A DNA stretch of 64,000 nt from Sphaerosporella brunnea (lineage: Eukaryota; Ascomycota; Pezizomycetes; Pezizales; Pyronemataceae), in assembly GCA_008704415.1 (NCBI GenBank), contig VXIS01000059.1, positions 1 to 64,000 on the forward strand, written 5' to 3'. Each line of letters starts with the position of its first letter. Position 1 is the stretch's first letter. The notes beneath the pieces are model-generated. The model made no database searches. It was not told the DNA's origin and was given only the letters and a program-made list of their open reading frames with translations. Made by a program: the position numbers and the translations under genes. Below are positions 9,846 through 20,900 of the stretch, in pieces.

Positions 9846-12800
9846 ATGGCACCTCCAATGGAATTACCAACCCCAGCGGCGGACCTTCCCGCGCCCGCAG
9901 CTCCCGCATCCCCAGCGAAAGCATTGACACCGCTAGTCAACAGCATCTTCACCAGCAGCACGCTGAGTTTCCACCTCAACGGCCAGCCCATCACGCTGCA
10001 AAACCCCAGTCCCACCGGCACGCTGCTCGACTTCCTCCGCCTCTCGGCGCGGCTGACGGGCACCAAGCTCGGCTGCGGCGAAGGCGGCTGCGGCGCGTGC
10101 ACCGTAATCTTGCAATCGCCCTCGCCCTCGCCGTCGACTCAAAGGCCCGAATGTGTAGCCGTAAACGCGTGCCTGGCGCCGCTGGTGTCGGTGGACGGGA
10201 AGCAGGTGCTCACGGTCGAGGCGCTGGGGACAGCGGAGGCGCCGCATCCGCTGCAGAGGCGCATGGCCGAGATGCATGCGTCGCAGTGCGGGTTCTGTAC
10301 GCCGGGCATTGTGATGAGCGTGTATGCTGCTGTTAGGAATGCCGAGAGCAAGGGGGCGAGATGGCACATCGAGGAGGAAGAGCTGTTGCAGGCCCTGGAT
10401 GGAAATTTGTGTAGATGCACCGGGTATAAGACGGTTTTGGAGGCGGCGAGGGCGTTTGTAGTAGAGGATTTAGGAGGCGTGGTGGTCGCCGGGGAGGGGT
10501 CGGTGCAGGAGCGGGTGGAGCGCACTTGGGGTTCTGCTTCCGCTGATAGGAAGTTGCCCAGCTGCGGAAGACCCGGTGGGTGCTGCCGCGACTCCCCCGA
10601 CGCAGAATCCGCCTGCGAAAGCTCGGGCGAGGACAAGACCCAGATCAGCACACCGGCCACAACTCCCTCGCCTCCACCGGTGGAAGTAAAACCGTCCTCA
10701 CCACACACGGAACTACTATTCCCGCCCGCCTTACGAAAGCAGACGCCCAAACCCCTATGTTTCGGGAACTCTGAAAAGATCTGGTTCCGCCCAGTGACGC
10801 TGAAGCAGTTGTTGCAGCTCAAGCATGCATTCCCGTCTGCAAAGCTTGTCGGCGGTGCTACGGAAGTGCAGGTGGAGGTGAGGTTCAAGGGGTGTGAGTA
10901 CCCGGTGTGTGTGTATGTGAGCGATATCCCGGAGCTGAAGATGTTCTCGGTGGACGAGCAGAGGGGAGAAGTTGTAGTTGGCGGGAACACTACGCTTAGT
11001 GTTGTTGAGAGGGAGTGTGCGCTCTGGGTTTCGAGGCTAGCGAAGAGGGGCCAGGGACTGGAAGCGTTGAGGCGGCAATTGCGGTATTTTGCGGGGCGAC
11101 AGGTTGGTCTCTCATCTCTCTACCTTAGGGATATGGCTTATGATGAGGTAGATTCGAAATACGGCCACCATGGCGGGAAACATTGCTACCGCATCCCCGA
11201 TCTCGGATCTTAACCCCCTGCTTTTAGGAATGGGCGCAAAGGTCATTGCACACTCCATATCGCGGGGGGGAGAGGTGATCAATACTACCGAGTTCTTCCT
11301 TGGATATAGAACCACAGCTTTACCAGCGGACGCGGTGATCACAAAGATCGTTATTCCGCTGCAACAAAGTGACGGGAGAGAGATTGTCAAGACTTACAAA
11401 CAGGCAAAGAGGAAGGAGGATGATATTGCGATTGTCACCGCTGGGTTGAGGGTGAGACTGGGAGAGGGTGATATAGTGGAGGATGTGTGTCTCGCGTATG
11501 GAGGGTATGTTTTTCAGCCTCTGATGTTGAGTGCGGAACTGATGCTGGCAGGATGGCACCCGTTACTGTCGAGGCAAAAAATACGCAGCAGATATTGTTG
11601 GGGAAGAAATGGTTCGATCCCGCGGTTTTAGAGGAAGCTACAAATGCCATGGAAAAGGTGGGTCTCCTGAGTGCCAAACCACTCTCAGCACTCGGTCTCA
11701 CAAAGAAATAGGATTTCGACTTATCGTATTCAATACCTGGAGGCATGCCAACCTACCGCAAGACATTGGCTTTTACCTTTTTCTTCCGGTTCTGGCACGA
11801 AGTAGCGGCCGAATTGAAGTTGGGCGAAGTAGACGCATCTTTGATCTCCGACCTGCCACGCGACACTCCGTTCACCGGCTCACGAGACCATGATAATCCA
11901 CACGCAAAGGCCATCGTCGGCCAGCAGATCCCGCATGTTTCAGGCTTGAAACATGCCACCGGAGAAGCAGAGTATGTGGACGACATACCAAAGCAGGAGG
12001 GAGAACTGTTCGGCGGGCTGGTGTTGTCGACAAAGGCACACGCAAAGCTGGTCGAAGTTGATCCGTCCCCGGCGTTGGAAATGCCCGGTGTAGTGGGGTT
12101 CATAGACCATCACGATATCCCTGAGGAGAGGAGCCTGTGGGGAGCGGTCGTCAAGGACGAGAGATTCTTTGCTAAAGACACCGTTCATGCCCATGGAGTG
12201 CCGATCGGTATGGTACTTGCCGAAACGGCGGAACAGGCGCAGGCCGCAGCAAAGGCTGTCAAAGTCGTGTATGAAGATTTGAACACGCCACTGATCATCT
12301 CCATCGACGATGCTATCAAAGCGGATTCTTTCTTCCCTAATAACAGGATTTTAAAACGCGGCCTACCAATCGAAGAAGCACTCTCCAACAGCGAGCATGT
12401 CTTCACCGGCGTCTCCCGGATTGGAGGGCAAGAACATTTCTACCTGGAAACCCAGGCAGCACTCGCAATTCCCAAGGAAACAGGGGAGATGGAGATATGG
12501 TCCAGCACGCAAAACACCAAGGAGACGCAGGAATACGTAGCCCAGGTTGTCGGGGTCCCGTCGAACCGTATCGTCGCACGCGTAAAACGTATGGGCGGCG
12601 CTTTCGGCGGAAAAGAGTTGCGCAGTATACCCCTACCCTGCATGCTTGCCGTCGCCGCAAAGAAGCTCGGGCGGCCTTGTCGCGCGATGCTGAATCGCGA
12701 TGAAGACATGATGATGACTGGCCAGCGGAACCCGTTTATGGCGCAGTGGAGGGTGGGGGTTACTAAGGACGGCCTTTTGCAGGCGTTTGATGCCGACGTT

Positions 12801-14295
12801 TATAACAACGCTGGACACTCGCTGGATGTCAGTGCGGCGGTTATGGAGCGGTGTTTGACGCACATCGATAATACGTATTGGATCCCGAATGTCCATGTCC
12901 GCGGACACGTTTGCAAGACGAATATACACAGCAACACTGCGTTCCGGGGATTTGGCGGGCCGCAGGGGAACTACATCGCTGAATGTGTCGTCACCACTGT
13001 GGCTGACAAACTCGGCATCGATGTGGACGAGATACGTTGGAAGAATCTCTACAAGGAGGGGCAACTCACGCCGTATTTGCAGCCGCTGGTGGATTGGCAT
13101 ATTCCCGAGATCATGGAGGAGCTGAAGAATACCTGCTCTCTGGAAAAGAGAAAGGCGGAGGTGCAGGAGTTCAACCGGAAGAATAAGTACAAGAAACGAG
13201 GGCTGGCGATGTTGCCTACCAAGTTTGGTATCTCTTTCGCTACTGCTTGTCACCTCAACCAGGCGGGCGCGTTGATCCACATCTACACGGATGGCTCCGT
13301 CCTGCTCGCTCACGGTACATCATCCCATCCCGCATGTGAGGATAAAGCTGACGATTTGAACAGGCGGGACCGAAATGGGCCAAGGCCTCTACACCAAAAT
13401 GTTACAAGTCTGCGCCGAAGAGCTCCAAGTCCCTCTTTCCTCCATCTTCACCTCCGATTCCTCCTCCGCCACCGTCGCCAACCCCTCCTCTACCGCCGCC
13501 TCCTCAGGCTCCGACCTCAATGGCATGGCGATCAAAGTGGCCTGCGCGCAACTCAACTCCCGGCTCCTCCCCTATCGCACAAAATTCAACAACGACATGA
13601 AAGCGATGGCCCAAGCAGCCTACTTCGACCGCGTCAACCTCTCCGCAAACGGATACTACAAAACACCCGGCCTCGGCTTCCAGTGGGGGAACTACAAAGA
13701 CCCGCTGCCGCTGTACAGCTACTTTACGCAGGGGGCGGCGTGCTCCGAGGTCGAGGTCGACGTGCTCACGGGCGACCATGTCGTCGCTCGCACAGACATC
13801 CTGATGGATGTCGGCCACAGCATCAACCCGGCCATCGACTACGGCCAGATCGAGGGCGCGTTTGTGCAGGGCATGGGCTTGTTCACCATGGAGGAAACGC
13901 TGTGGCACAGCAACGGCACGCTCTTCACCAGAGGCCCGGGGACTTACAAGATACCCGGCGCGGCGGACGTGCCCAGGAGCTTCAACACGCGCCTGCTGAA
14001 GATGCCGAAGAGCCAGTGGAAAAACCTGAGGAGTATCCAGAGCAGCAAGGGCATCGGTGAGCCGCCGCTGTTTTTGGGTGCGAGCGTGCTGTTTGCGCTT
14101 AGGGAGGCGGTGAAGGCTGCGAGGGAGGGTGCTGGGGAGGGTGGTGCGAGGGAAACGGTCGTCCTGGATTCGCCCGCCACTTGCGAGAGGGTTAGAGCGG
14201 CGGTCGGGGGCGGCGTGTGGCAGCGCATGAAGGTCGAGAGGGAGGAGGGACGGTCGTGGGTGGTTTGCGCGCAGGGAGTCAGTGAGGGGTTGTAG
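9846..14295 (+). CDS. hxnS: Xanthine dehydrogenase-family molybdoenzyme (HxnS-like nicotinate hydroxylase)
   Basis: Predicted 1416-residue molybdo-iron-sulfur flavoenzyme. Exons: 9846-11102, 11152-11504, 11552-11657, 11712-13314, 13364-14295; introns are 47-54 bases and the sum is in frame. Domains in order: a plant-type 2Fe-2S cluster (Cys77, 82, 85), a second 2Fe-2S domain (CGFCTPG...CRCTGY), the FAD domain (LVGGATEV, AGRQIRN, AGNIATASPISDLNP), and the Mo-pterin domains (GGAFGGKE, AFRGFGGPQG, GGTEMGQGL). Glu813 (GGQEHF), Arg984 and catalytic Glu1339 (GIGEPP) are present, as in purine hydroxylases. The bovine Thr1010 position (GISFT) is Ala1082 here (GISFA). Together with the neighbours this favours nicotinate hydroxylase HxnS over purine hydroxylase HxA. 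The family call is firm; the substrate is inferred. The ATG sits in a good context (ACAATGGC). Confidence 0.87.
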
Positions 14296-16049
14296 TTTGA
14301 TGCAAGTCAGGAAGAGTTGACGATATGTTATGATATGATGACGCTATATACCTAGTTTCTTTCTGCCTTATTCGCTCGCGTGGAGATCCCGCTGAGAACA
14401 GTAAGACCCACTCTGGTGGCTTCGTCGACAGAGGTGGTGGGAGCGTGGGAAAAGTTATATCCCCTCGGTACCGGTCCGTACTGAATATTGCGGCAGTTGG
14501 TTTACAACTAAGGGTTTCTTTTTCTGCTGGGTTTGCGGCATAACTAGGGAAGAGGATGGTAAGGTTACGTAGGTATCCATCTAGCTGGGCTTTGGAAATA
14601 CATCGCCGCTATCACACGACATGTATTCACGCAATTTACGCAAGCACCAACTAGAGTAGAGTAGAGGCACATGTATCATGATGTATGTATGTATGTGCCG
14701 GATCTACTCGGTAACAAGGATCTGGAAATCTCGCCGCGAGGGAGGGAGGGAGGGAGCGGGAGTGGGGGTGGGTGGCAAATATCAAAGTAGAAGAAGACGT
14801 CAAATATATAAAAAAAGATTTCGGGTCCCTCCCGCCGAGATTTTCCATATTGCCGGTATATACCTGGTGTGCAAGAACGACAAAGGCTACGTCTACGTCA
14901 ACCAAATCCAGGAGCTGACATGCAGGAGATGGCAGATACGTTCGCTGGGATATGGAGGTGTCGGTTAGTAGCTGCGGCGTGCTAGCTAACTGATCCGACT
15001 AATCCATTTGGGGGGGGGAGGGAGTTTTTTGTTAAATAGTGGCAGAGTAGGTAGAGTACCCCCCGGTTTTCGTTGTTGTTTAGAGAAGGAGGGATAAGGA
15101 GACGGTGGTCGTGTTGGTGTTGGTGCACCCGCACCGGAAGAAAAGAAAACATATCTATAATCAGCTCCTCGGACGGCCCCCATCTCACCTCCCTCGGGGG
15201 CTGCAACTATCTGGGTAGAGTACTGGTACACAGAGTAGAGTAGAGTGTAGGTAGGTAGGTAAGCTTCTTGCTACTTGTTGCTTCTGCGGCCCATGTGATT
15301 ATGATCCCAAAGTGCCGGCGGTTGAGTAAGCATAAAGAACCGCCAAGCCGAGCCGGTAGTTGGCGGTTGTGTGTGTTTTTGTTTTGTTTTTGGGGGGGCG
15401 ATTCCGGCGGCTGAAAGATGGCCGGGCAGTGGGGTAATAGGTCCGGGGCTAGCTAGCTAGCTCTGTGTGGTTTGTTTCGTGGCAATTGGGAAGGTGAGCG
15501 ACTGAGACTGAGACGGAGACTGAGACTCTTTCACGGGCACGGCTCGTAAATACCAGCGTACGTAACTCGGAAGCAGGGTGGCTCTCTATATCGCGCACAT
15601 TGGATAGGATCCGGAAGCCAGGCTGGGAGAAGTTAGCTGATCCCCTAATCTAGCCTAACCCTAATAGAGAGAAGACGACATGTTTTTGACGATGCGGATT
15701 TGGAGAGCGAGGGATAATACTAGTGGGAAGTCAATCATGACAATTCTAGGCCGGCTACTCGCATTGCTGGTTTTGTAAAAACGGTTTTCACGCAGTCACC
15801 GAGATCACTCGAGAGGGGCACGAAAGATTCCATCGCCAAAGCAATTACATTATCAGACTTTCCGCAACAACTCTCCCGATTCCAAACCTCCTACTACATT
15901 CTTTCCGACAACATGATAGAGACCGAGCATAATATAAAACTAGAAAAAAAACAGGAAAAAAAAGGAAAAACCAAAATCGCAAGCTCTTTAAAACAACGAA
16001 CTAACTCCATGATGCAAGCCGTAGTACCGAAACAACCGCCTCAGCCCTT
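14296..16049. other. Intergenic, low-complexity
   Basis: 1.75 kb with no supported gene between the convergent hxnS-like and repeat-protein genes. It contains GTAT, GTAG and GCTA short repeats and G-runs. No further hxn gene is visible. Confidence 0.55.
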
Positions 16050-17750
16050 CTAGTAGGTCGCAGCAGGCTTGTAGTAAGTCGGCTTGGGAGACGGCTTGGG
16101 AGTCGGCTTGGTGTACTTCTTGTCATCCTCGTCGCAGTCCTCGTCAGCCTTGCCGCCCTTGTACGACTTAGTCGGCACGGACTTGTTGTCGTGGTCGTGG
16201 TCGTAGTGGCCGTCGTAGTGTCCGTCGTGGTAGTGGCCGTCCTTGTCCTTGCCGTAGCTATCCTTGGTGCTGGGGTAGTACACAGGCTTGTGAGCGGGCT
16301 TGTAGTAGTCACCACCCTTGGGGTAGCTGTCCTTCGACGGGTAGCTGGGCTTAGGGGAGTTCTTGGGGTAACCGCCCTTGGGGTAGTCGTTAGACGGGTA
16401 GCTGTCCTTGGGGTAACCGCCCTTGGGGTAACCGCCCTTGGGGTAACCGCCCTTGGGGTAGCTGTCCTTCGACGGGTAGCTCGGCTGAGGAGAGTTCTTG
16501 GGGTAACCGCCCTTGGGGTAGCTGTCCTTAGACGGGTAACCGCCCTTGGGGTAGCTGTCCTTCGACGGGTAGCTGGGCTTAGGGGAGTTCTTGGGGTAAC
16601 CGCCCTTGGGGTAGTCGTTAGACGGGTAGCTGTCCTTGGGGTAACCGCCCTTGGGGTAACCGCCCTTGGGGTAGCTGTCCTTAGACGGGTAACCGCCCTT
16701 GGGGTAGCTGTCCTTGGAAGGGTAGCTCGGCTGAGGAGAGTTCTTGGGGTAACCGCCCTTGGGGTAGTCGTTCGACGGGTAGTTGTCCTTGGGGTAACCG
16801 CCCTTGGGGTAGTCCTTGGAAGGGTAGCTCGGCTTAGGAGTGTCCTTGGGGTACGAGTCCTTAGGGTACGAATCCTTAGGGTAGCTCGGCTTGGGGGTGT
16901 CCTTGGGGTAGGTATCCTTGGGCGGGTAGCTGGGCTTAGGAGTGTCCTTGGGGTAGGAGTCCTTGGGCGGGTAGCTGGGGTAGGAGTCCTTGGGCGGGTA
17001 GCTGGGCTTAGGAGTGTCCTTGGGGTAGGAGTCCTTGGGCGGGTAGCTGGGGTAGGTGTCCTTGGGCGGGTAGCTGGGCTTAGGAGTATCCTTGGGGTAG
17101 GTATCCTTGGACGGGTAGTCGGGCTTAGGAGTGTCCTTGGGGTAGGTGTCCTTGGGCGGGTAGCTGGGCTTAGGAGTGTCCTTGGGGTAGGTATCCTTGG
17201 ACGGGTAGTCGGGCTTAGGAGTATCCTTGGGGTAGGTGTCCTTGGACGGGTAGTCGGGCTTAGGCGTGTCCTTGGGGTAGGTATCCTTGGATGGGTAGTC
17301 GGGCTTAGGAGTATCCTTGGGGTAGGTGTCCTTGGACGGGTAGTCGGGCTTAGGAGTATCCTTGGGGTAGGTGTCCTTGGACGGGTAGTCGGGCTTAGGA
17401 GTGTCCTTGGGGTAGGTGTCCTTGGGCGGGTAGTTGGGCTTGGGAGTATCCGTGGGGTAGCTGTCCTTGGACGGGTAGCCGGGCTTGGGGTAGCCGTCGG
17501 TCTTCGGGGGGTAGCCGGGCTTGCCGAGGTCGGTAGGATCACAGTCCTCGGGCGAGGTAGCGGTACCCTTGTAGACGGGGGTAGGGGTGGGGTCTACAGG
17601 CTTGTAGGTCGGGGTGGTGTAGTCGCCGTAGTTGTTGCCGGGAGCGGCGTTGCGGGCGGCGATGGAGCCGGCCTCGACGGGAGCGGCGGCGCCCATGGTG
17701 GAGAAGGCCGCAAGGAGGGCGGCGAGCTGGATACCCTTTCGGAACTGCAT
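16050..17750 (-). CDS. Secreted Pro/Tyr/Lys-rich tandem repeat protein
   Basis: 566 residues, one exon. The first about 23 residues form a classical signal peptide (MQFRKG, then LAALLAAF, ending near GAAA). Next comes a short linker, then about 450 residues of repeats. Part one is a 15-residue unit of the type KPDYPSKDTYPKDTP (45 bases), repeated about ten times with S/D and P/S variants. Part two is built from SYPSKDSYPKGG, YPKGG and NDYPKGGYPKNSP units and contains a larger internal duplication. The tail is His/Asp-rich (DGHYDGHYDHDHD), then KPTPKPSPKP. Regular YP and KD spacing suggests an extended, possibly wall-associated or cross-linked extracellular protein. No catalytic domain is seen and no family was recognised. 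Two other frames across the repeat are also open; I treat them as by-products of the repeat. Confidence 0.85.
   Translation of the reverse strand: MQFRKGIQLAALLAAFSTMGAAAPVEAGSIAARNAAPGNNYGDYTTPTYKPVDPTPTPVYKGTATSPEDCDPTDLGKPGYPPKTDGYPKPGYPSKDSYPTDTPKPNYPPKDTYPKDTPKPDYPSKDTYPKDTPKPDYPSKDTYPKDTPKPDYPSKDTYPKDTPKPDYPSKDTYPKDTPKPDYPSKDTYPKDTPKPSYPPKDTYPKDTPKPDYPSKDTYPKDTPKPSYPPKDTYPSYPPKDSYPKDTPKPSYPPKDSYPSYPPKDSYPKDTPKPSYPPKDTYPKDTPKPSYPKDSYPKDSYPKDTPKPSYPSKDYPKGGYPKDNYPSNDYPKGGYPKNSPQPSYPSKDSYPKGGYPSKDSYPKGGYPKGGYPKDSYPSNDYPKGGYPKNSPKPSYPSKDSYPKGGYPSKDSYPKGGYPKNSPQPSYPSKDSYPKGGYPKGGYPKGGYPKDSYPSNDYPKGGYPKNSPKPSYPSKDSYPKGGDYYKPAHKPVYYPSTKDSYGKDKDGHYHDGHYDGHYDHDHDNKSVPTKSYKGGKADEDCDEDDKKYTKPTPKPSPKPTYYKPAATY
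16320..17480 (-). repeat. 45-base coding minisatellite and derived repeats
   Basis: Tandem array inside the secreted protein gene. The proximal half (about 16900-17480) has a 45-base period. The distal half (about 16320-16850) uses shorter units containing CTTGGGGTA-type blocks, including a longer segment present twice (about 16320-16480 and 16560-16740). Confidence 0.85.
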
Positions 17751-17956
17751 CTTGGAATTATGTGTAAAGATGGATTAGGTTTATGGCGAGATAGTGAGCG
17801 AAAGGCGTTTGCGAATATAAAAAACTAATGAGAGTAGGAGGTCAAAGAGTGACTGTGCTAGCTCCAAGAACGGAAGAATAGACACGGAAGCAGGTGTTGA
17901 TGTGGAAGCTGATGCTGGTGAGGAAAGAAAGTGGAGGATGCGGAAGAACGACTGGA

Positions 17957-17965
17957 GTTATATAC
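17957..17965 (-). promoter_or_regulatory. Possible TATA box of the repeat-protein gene
   Basis: The minus strand reads GTATATAAC about 200 bases upstream of the ATG. If used, the leader would be about 170 bases. The intervening sequence has pyrimidine stretches but no competing ATG-rich start. Confidence 0.35.
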
Positions 17966-20900
17966 TCGTTTTCCAGACGCTGTGAGTTCTAGATGGTCCA
18001 GCTTTTCTCGTGTAGGCCGCATAAACGCTTCCTTCCTGTTAGAGGAGGTTGGCCTTCGATGCCAAAAATACTGAGACACCGCTATACCGCTCCTGAGAGC
18101 GTGGCTTACCCACAAGAATTGGGAGATTGCCAATTCCCAGCGGGAAAAAAAAAATCCCATACCGCCGATCACACCGAGACTGGACGAAAGGCCTGGTGTG
18201 CCAGCGGATGGAATTGCGGTTCGTTCACTTGAGCCACATCTGGACAAGCGGCAGCAAGTTTCTCGCCTCGCTTGATCGCCCCTGAGAGATGCCCTGGTGG
18301 TGCTCATTGGGCGGCAAAATGATGCCACGGCGGGTACCTTGCAGATAGTTAGAACAAACAAGCATCAACAGCCACCACAAGCGTGGTGTCGGGCTCATGC
18401 TCATTGGATTATAGGCGAGCAGAGTTTTGTTTTGTGCCACCAGTGCGAAAGCGATTCTTTGGGCAGCCCGAGCCCGTGGCTTGCCTCTCCTTTCCATCCC
18501 ACAGTCTCGCCGCTCCCGTGCGAGGGCGGCTTCGTCTATGGCAAGTGGGAATTGGCAATTCTTCGCCTGGTCTCGATTCCTTGGCACTCCAATCGCACAG
18601 CTGAGAAATTGCATTCCGAAGAAGCCAGTTGAGTCAGGGGACCAACGGCACTAACAACAAGAGTGGCAGGCGGCAATGTGTGCGCCGTTCAGGAGACTGG
18701 TAAGGCTGAGCAGCGCAGTTGTGGATTATGCCTACTCGAGAGTGGTTAACCTCTGGTGACAAAATTAATTTTGGCACGGTGATACAAACAACAGTTGATC
18801 CTGCGCATGCATGATGAGTCTTTGTGGAAATGAGAGGCCATCCACGGCGGAACAACAACGACCATCCGACCCCTGCAACATCAGATCGGGGAACCTCAGG
18901 GGTAGATGGCACTTTTCCAGACTCGATTCCACGGCGCTGTCCATCCACAGAAACAGTCCACGATGGTGGCTTGTGACGCATGGCTGTCAACGGCCGCGCG
19001 CAAAACACAAAGTCGGCGATCGCTGCAATCGAGCGCCTCTGGAGGCTGACTGAGACAGGTCCTTCGCTGTGGCGGTTTGTTTGCCGCGGCAGCGGCTGTG
19101 AGTTTGATGGACGCCGGCCGCTTTGGGCATTGGGAGTCTCAGTTCCCAAAGAAGCGACTGGCTGGGATTGCGGCCCCGCCCCCGAATGCCAAGGCCTTTG
19201 CCGAGCGGCGGATACGAGTAGCTAATTGCTTGTCCTGCCATACGCGGGGATCCAACGTCGATGCCAAGGCCGCCTCAGGAGACCCCCAGGGTTCGTATTC
19301 GACAGTACTGTACTAGTCCAGACACGGCTTGCAGGTGGCTACGCAACAGGAAACTCGCTAACTATCAGCGGATATGCGTTGTGCTGTTGCAGAACATGGC
19401 AGCCACCAACACTCAACCAATCTCCCGTGTGCAAGCGGCAATGGAAAAGGCTTTTCAAAAAAGCAAACAGCGCTCTCCTTTTCTTTGCAGTGCGTCTTTG
19501 TTGTGATGATGATATGTACTTGCAAGGTATGTCATGCCCACACGGGATGGATGTAAAAATACATTTCTTGTTCCTCGTTCCTGCATGAAATCAAGCCGTG
19601 AAGCATTGCTCCCGCGGCAAATCCCGAAGAGAAGCAGAGCTAGAAAATGATGAGGCCACCATGAAGTTGGATGCCTGATCACGGGCCTTTCGGAGACCGC
19701 CACAAGGATGTGGTCGATAGCTTACCGTAGCTTACCAAACAATTCACGGTTCATGATATTCCGGGGTGTCCTTTGCAGGTTTTTCTTTCCAGAATATCTC
19801 CGGTCAACCGTTCCCGCCTTGATCACAGCCGGTGTTTCCTTTTGCATGCATCCCGCAACGTGCACGGTGAAGTTGTTCGTCGATCCAAATCCCCGCGGCT
19901 TGTTGTTGTTGTTGCTGTTGGAGATCGGGGAGTTCGAAGATGGCTTCGGTTGAGATATCCGGCCGCAGCACTCAGGATGGGATGCCCAACGCCTCGAGCA
20001 AGCCAAACTATCCAGCTGAAATGCAAAGCTTCCTCGAGCCAGCTGGCGCGACAGGAGTTGCCCATGCCGTTGAGGATAGCCAAAACTGACACTGTGGCCA
20101 CCGTTGGGCTTTCATGCGATAATATGAAGTCCTTTTACACGCATCAGCCAGGTTTCACGATAGCGAAGGCTCATGTCAACCCCCCCCCCCCCCCCCCACG
20201 TGCTCGGATATGCAGCGTTGCTCATTGGACGCACCCCAAGTGCTTATTGCGTTCAAGCTCGTATTTTTTTTTGTTCTCGTCACACAGCGTGGGACTGTCA
20301 TGAGAGAGATGCCAGAGCTGGCAACTCGAGTTATCACCAAACAAGTCACTCGTTATCAGATTTGGGGGCAGAATTGTTATGCCAGGTCGTATTCTTACAT
20401 AACATAGTGGTGAATGTCTCTTGTTTTAAACAGATTTTGGAGCTCGCTCGATGCCGCGGATCAGTCCCGCTCATGACCAACTGATCGAATTACAAATTGG
20501 CTGCCCCCAACACCCAGGAAAACCAAGGCATCAAACCAAGGCATAGGTCGCGAACCAATTAGCTCGGCCCCCCGAGTGCCTTCCTGTGATGTATCGCCAG
20601 CCGCCCGCAACAATCTACCTAAGTAGGTAACTAGGTACGTGCATCAAGTCTTGGATTTACTTCTCTGCCGTGTCTTTGCCAAGCACCGTCGCTACAGAAG
20701 TCTCCCGTGGGGAAGGATGGATACGTATTCTACTTTACAAAGTACCTACCGTAAGCTACTCACCGCCCTCGACAGCCGGCAATTTCAGGAGGAGCGCGTT
20801 GGCAGTGAGCTGTAGCAGAAAGGAGTTCCGCCCTTCAGCTCAGCCGCACGAACTCCCAACAGTTTCATCACTCGAGAGGTTTTTTTTTTGTTCCTGCCAA

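Noticed and set aside
11103..11711. Apparent frameshifts in the molybdo-hydroxylase gene
   Set aside because: All three breaks are explained by 47-54-base introns with proper donors and acceptors that restore conserved blocks, so the gene is not broken.
15651..15665. CCTAACCCTAA, telomere-like
   Set aside because: Only about one and a half units, inside unique sequence; not a telomeric array.
16191..17828. 545-codon plus-strand frame opposite the repeat protein
   Set aside because: It exists only because the repeat lacks stops in that frame. The predicted Val/Leu/Gly/Arg-rich protein has no independent features, whereas the minus frame has a signal peptide.
18126..18560. 14-base inverted pair TGGGAATTGGCAAT
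   Set aside because: Match does not extend beyond the short core; without a genome-wide search it cannot be told from chance.
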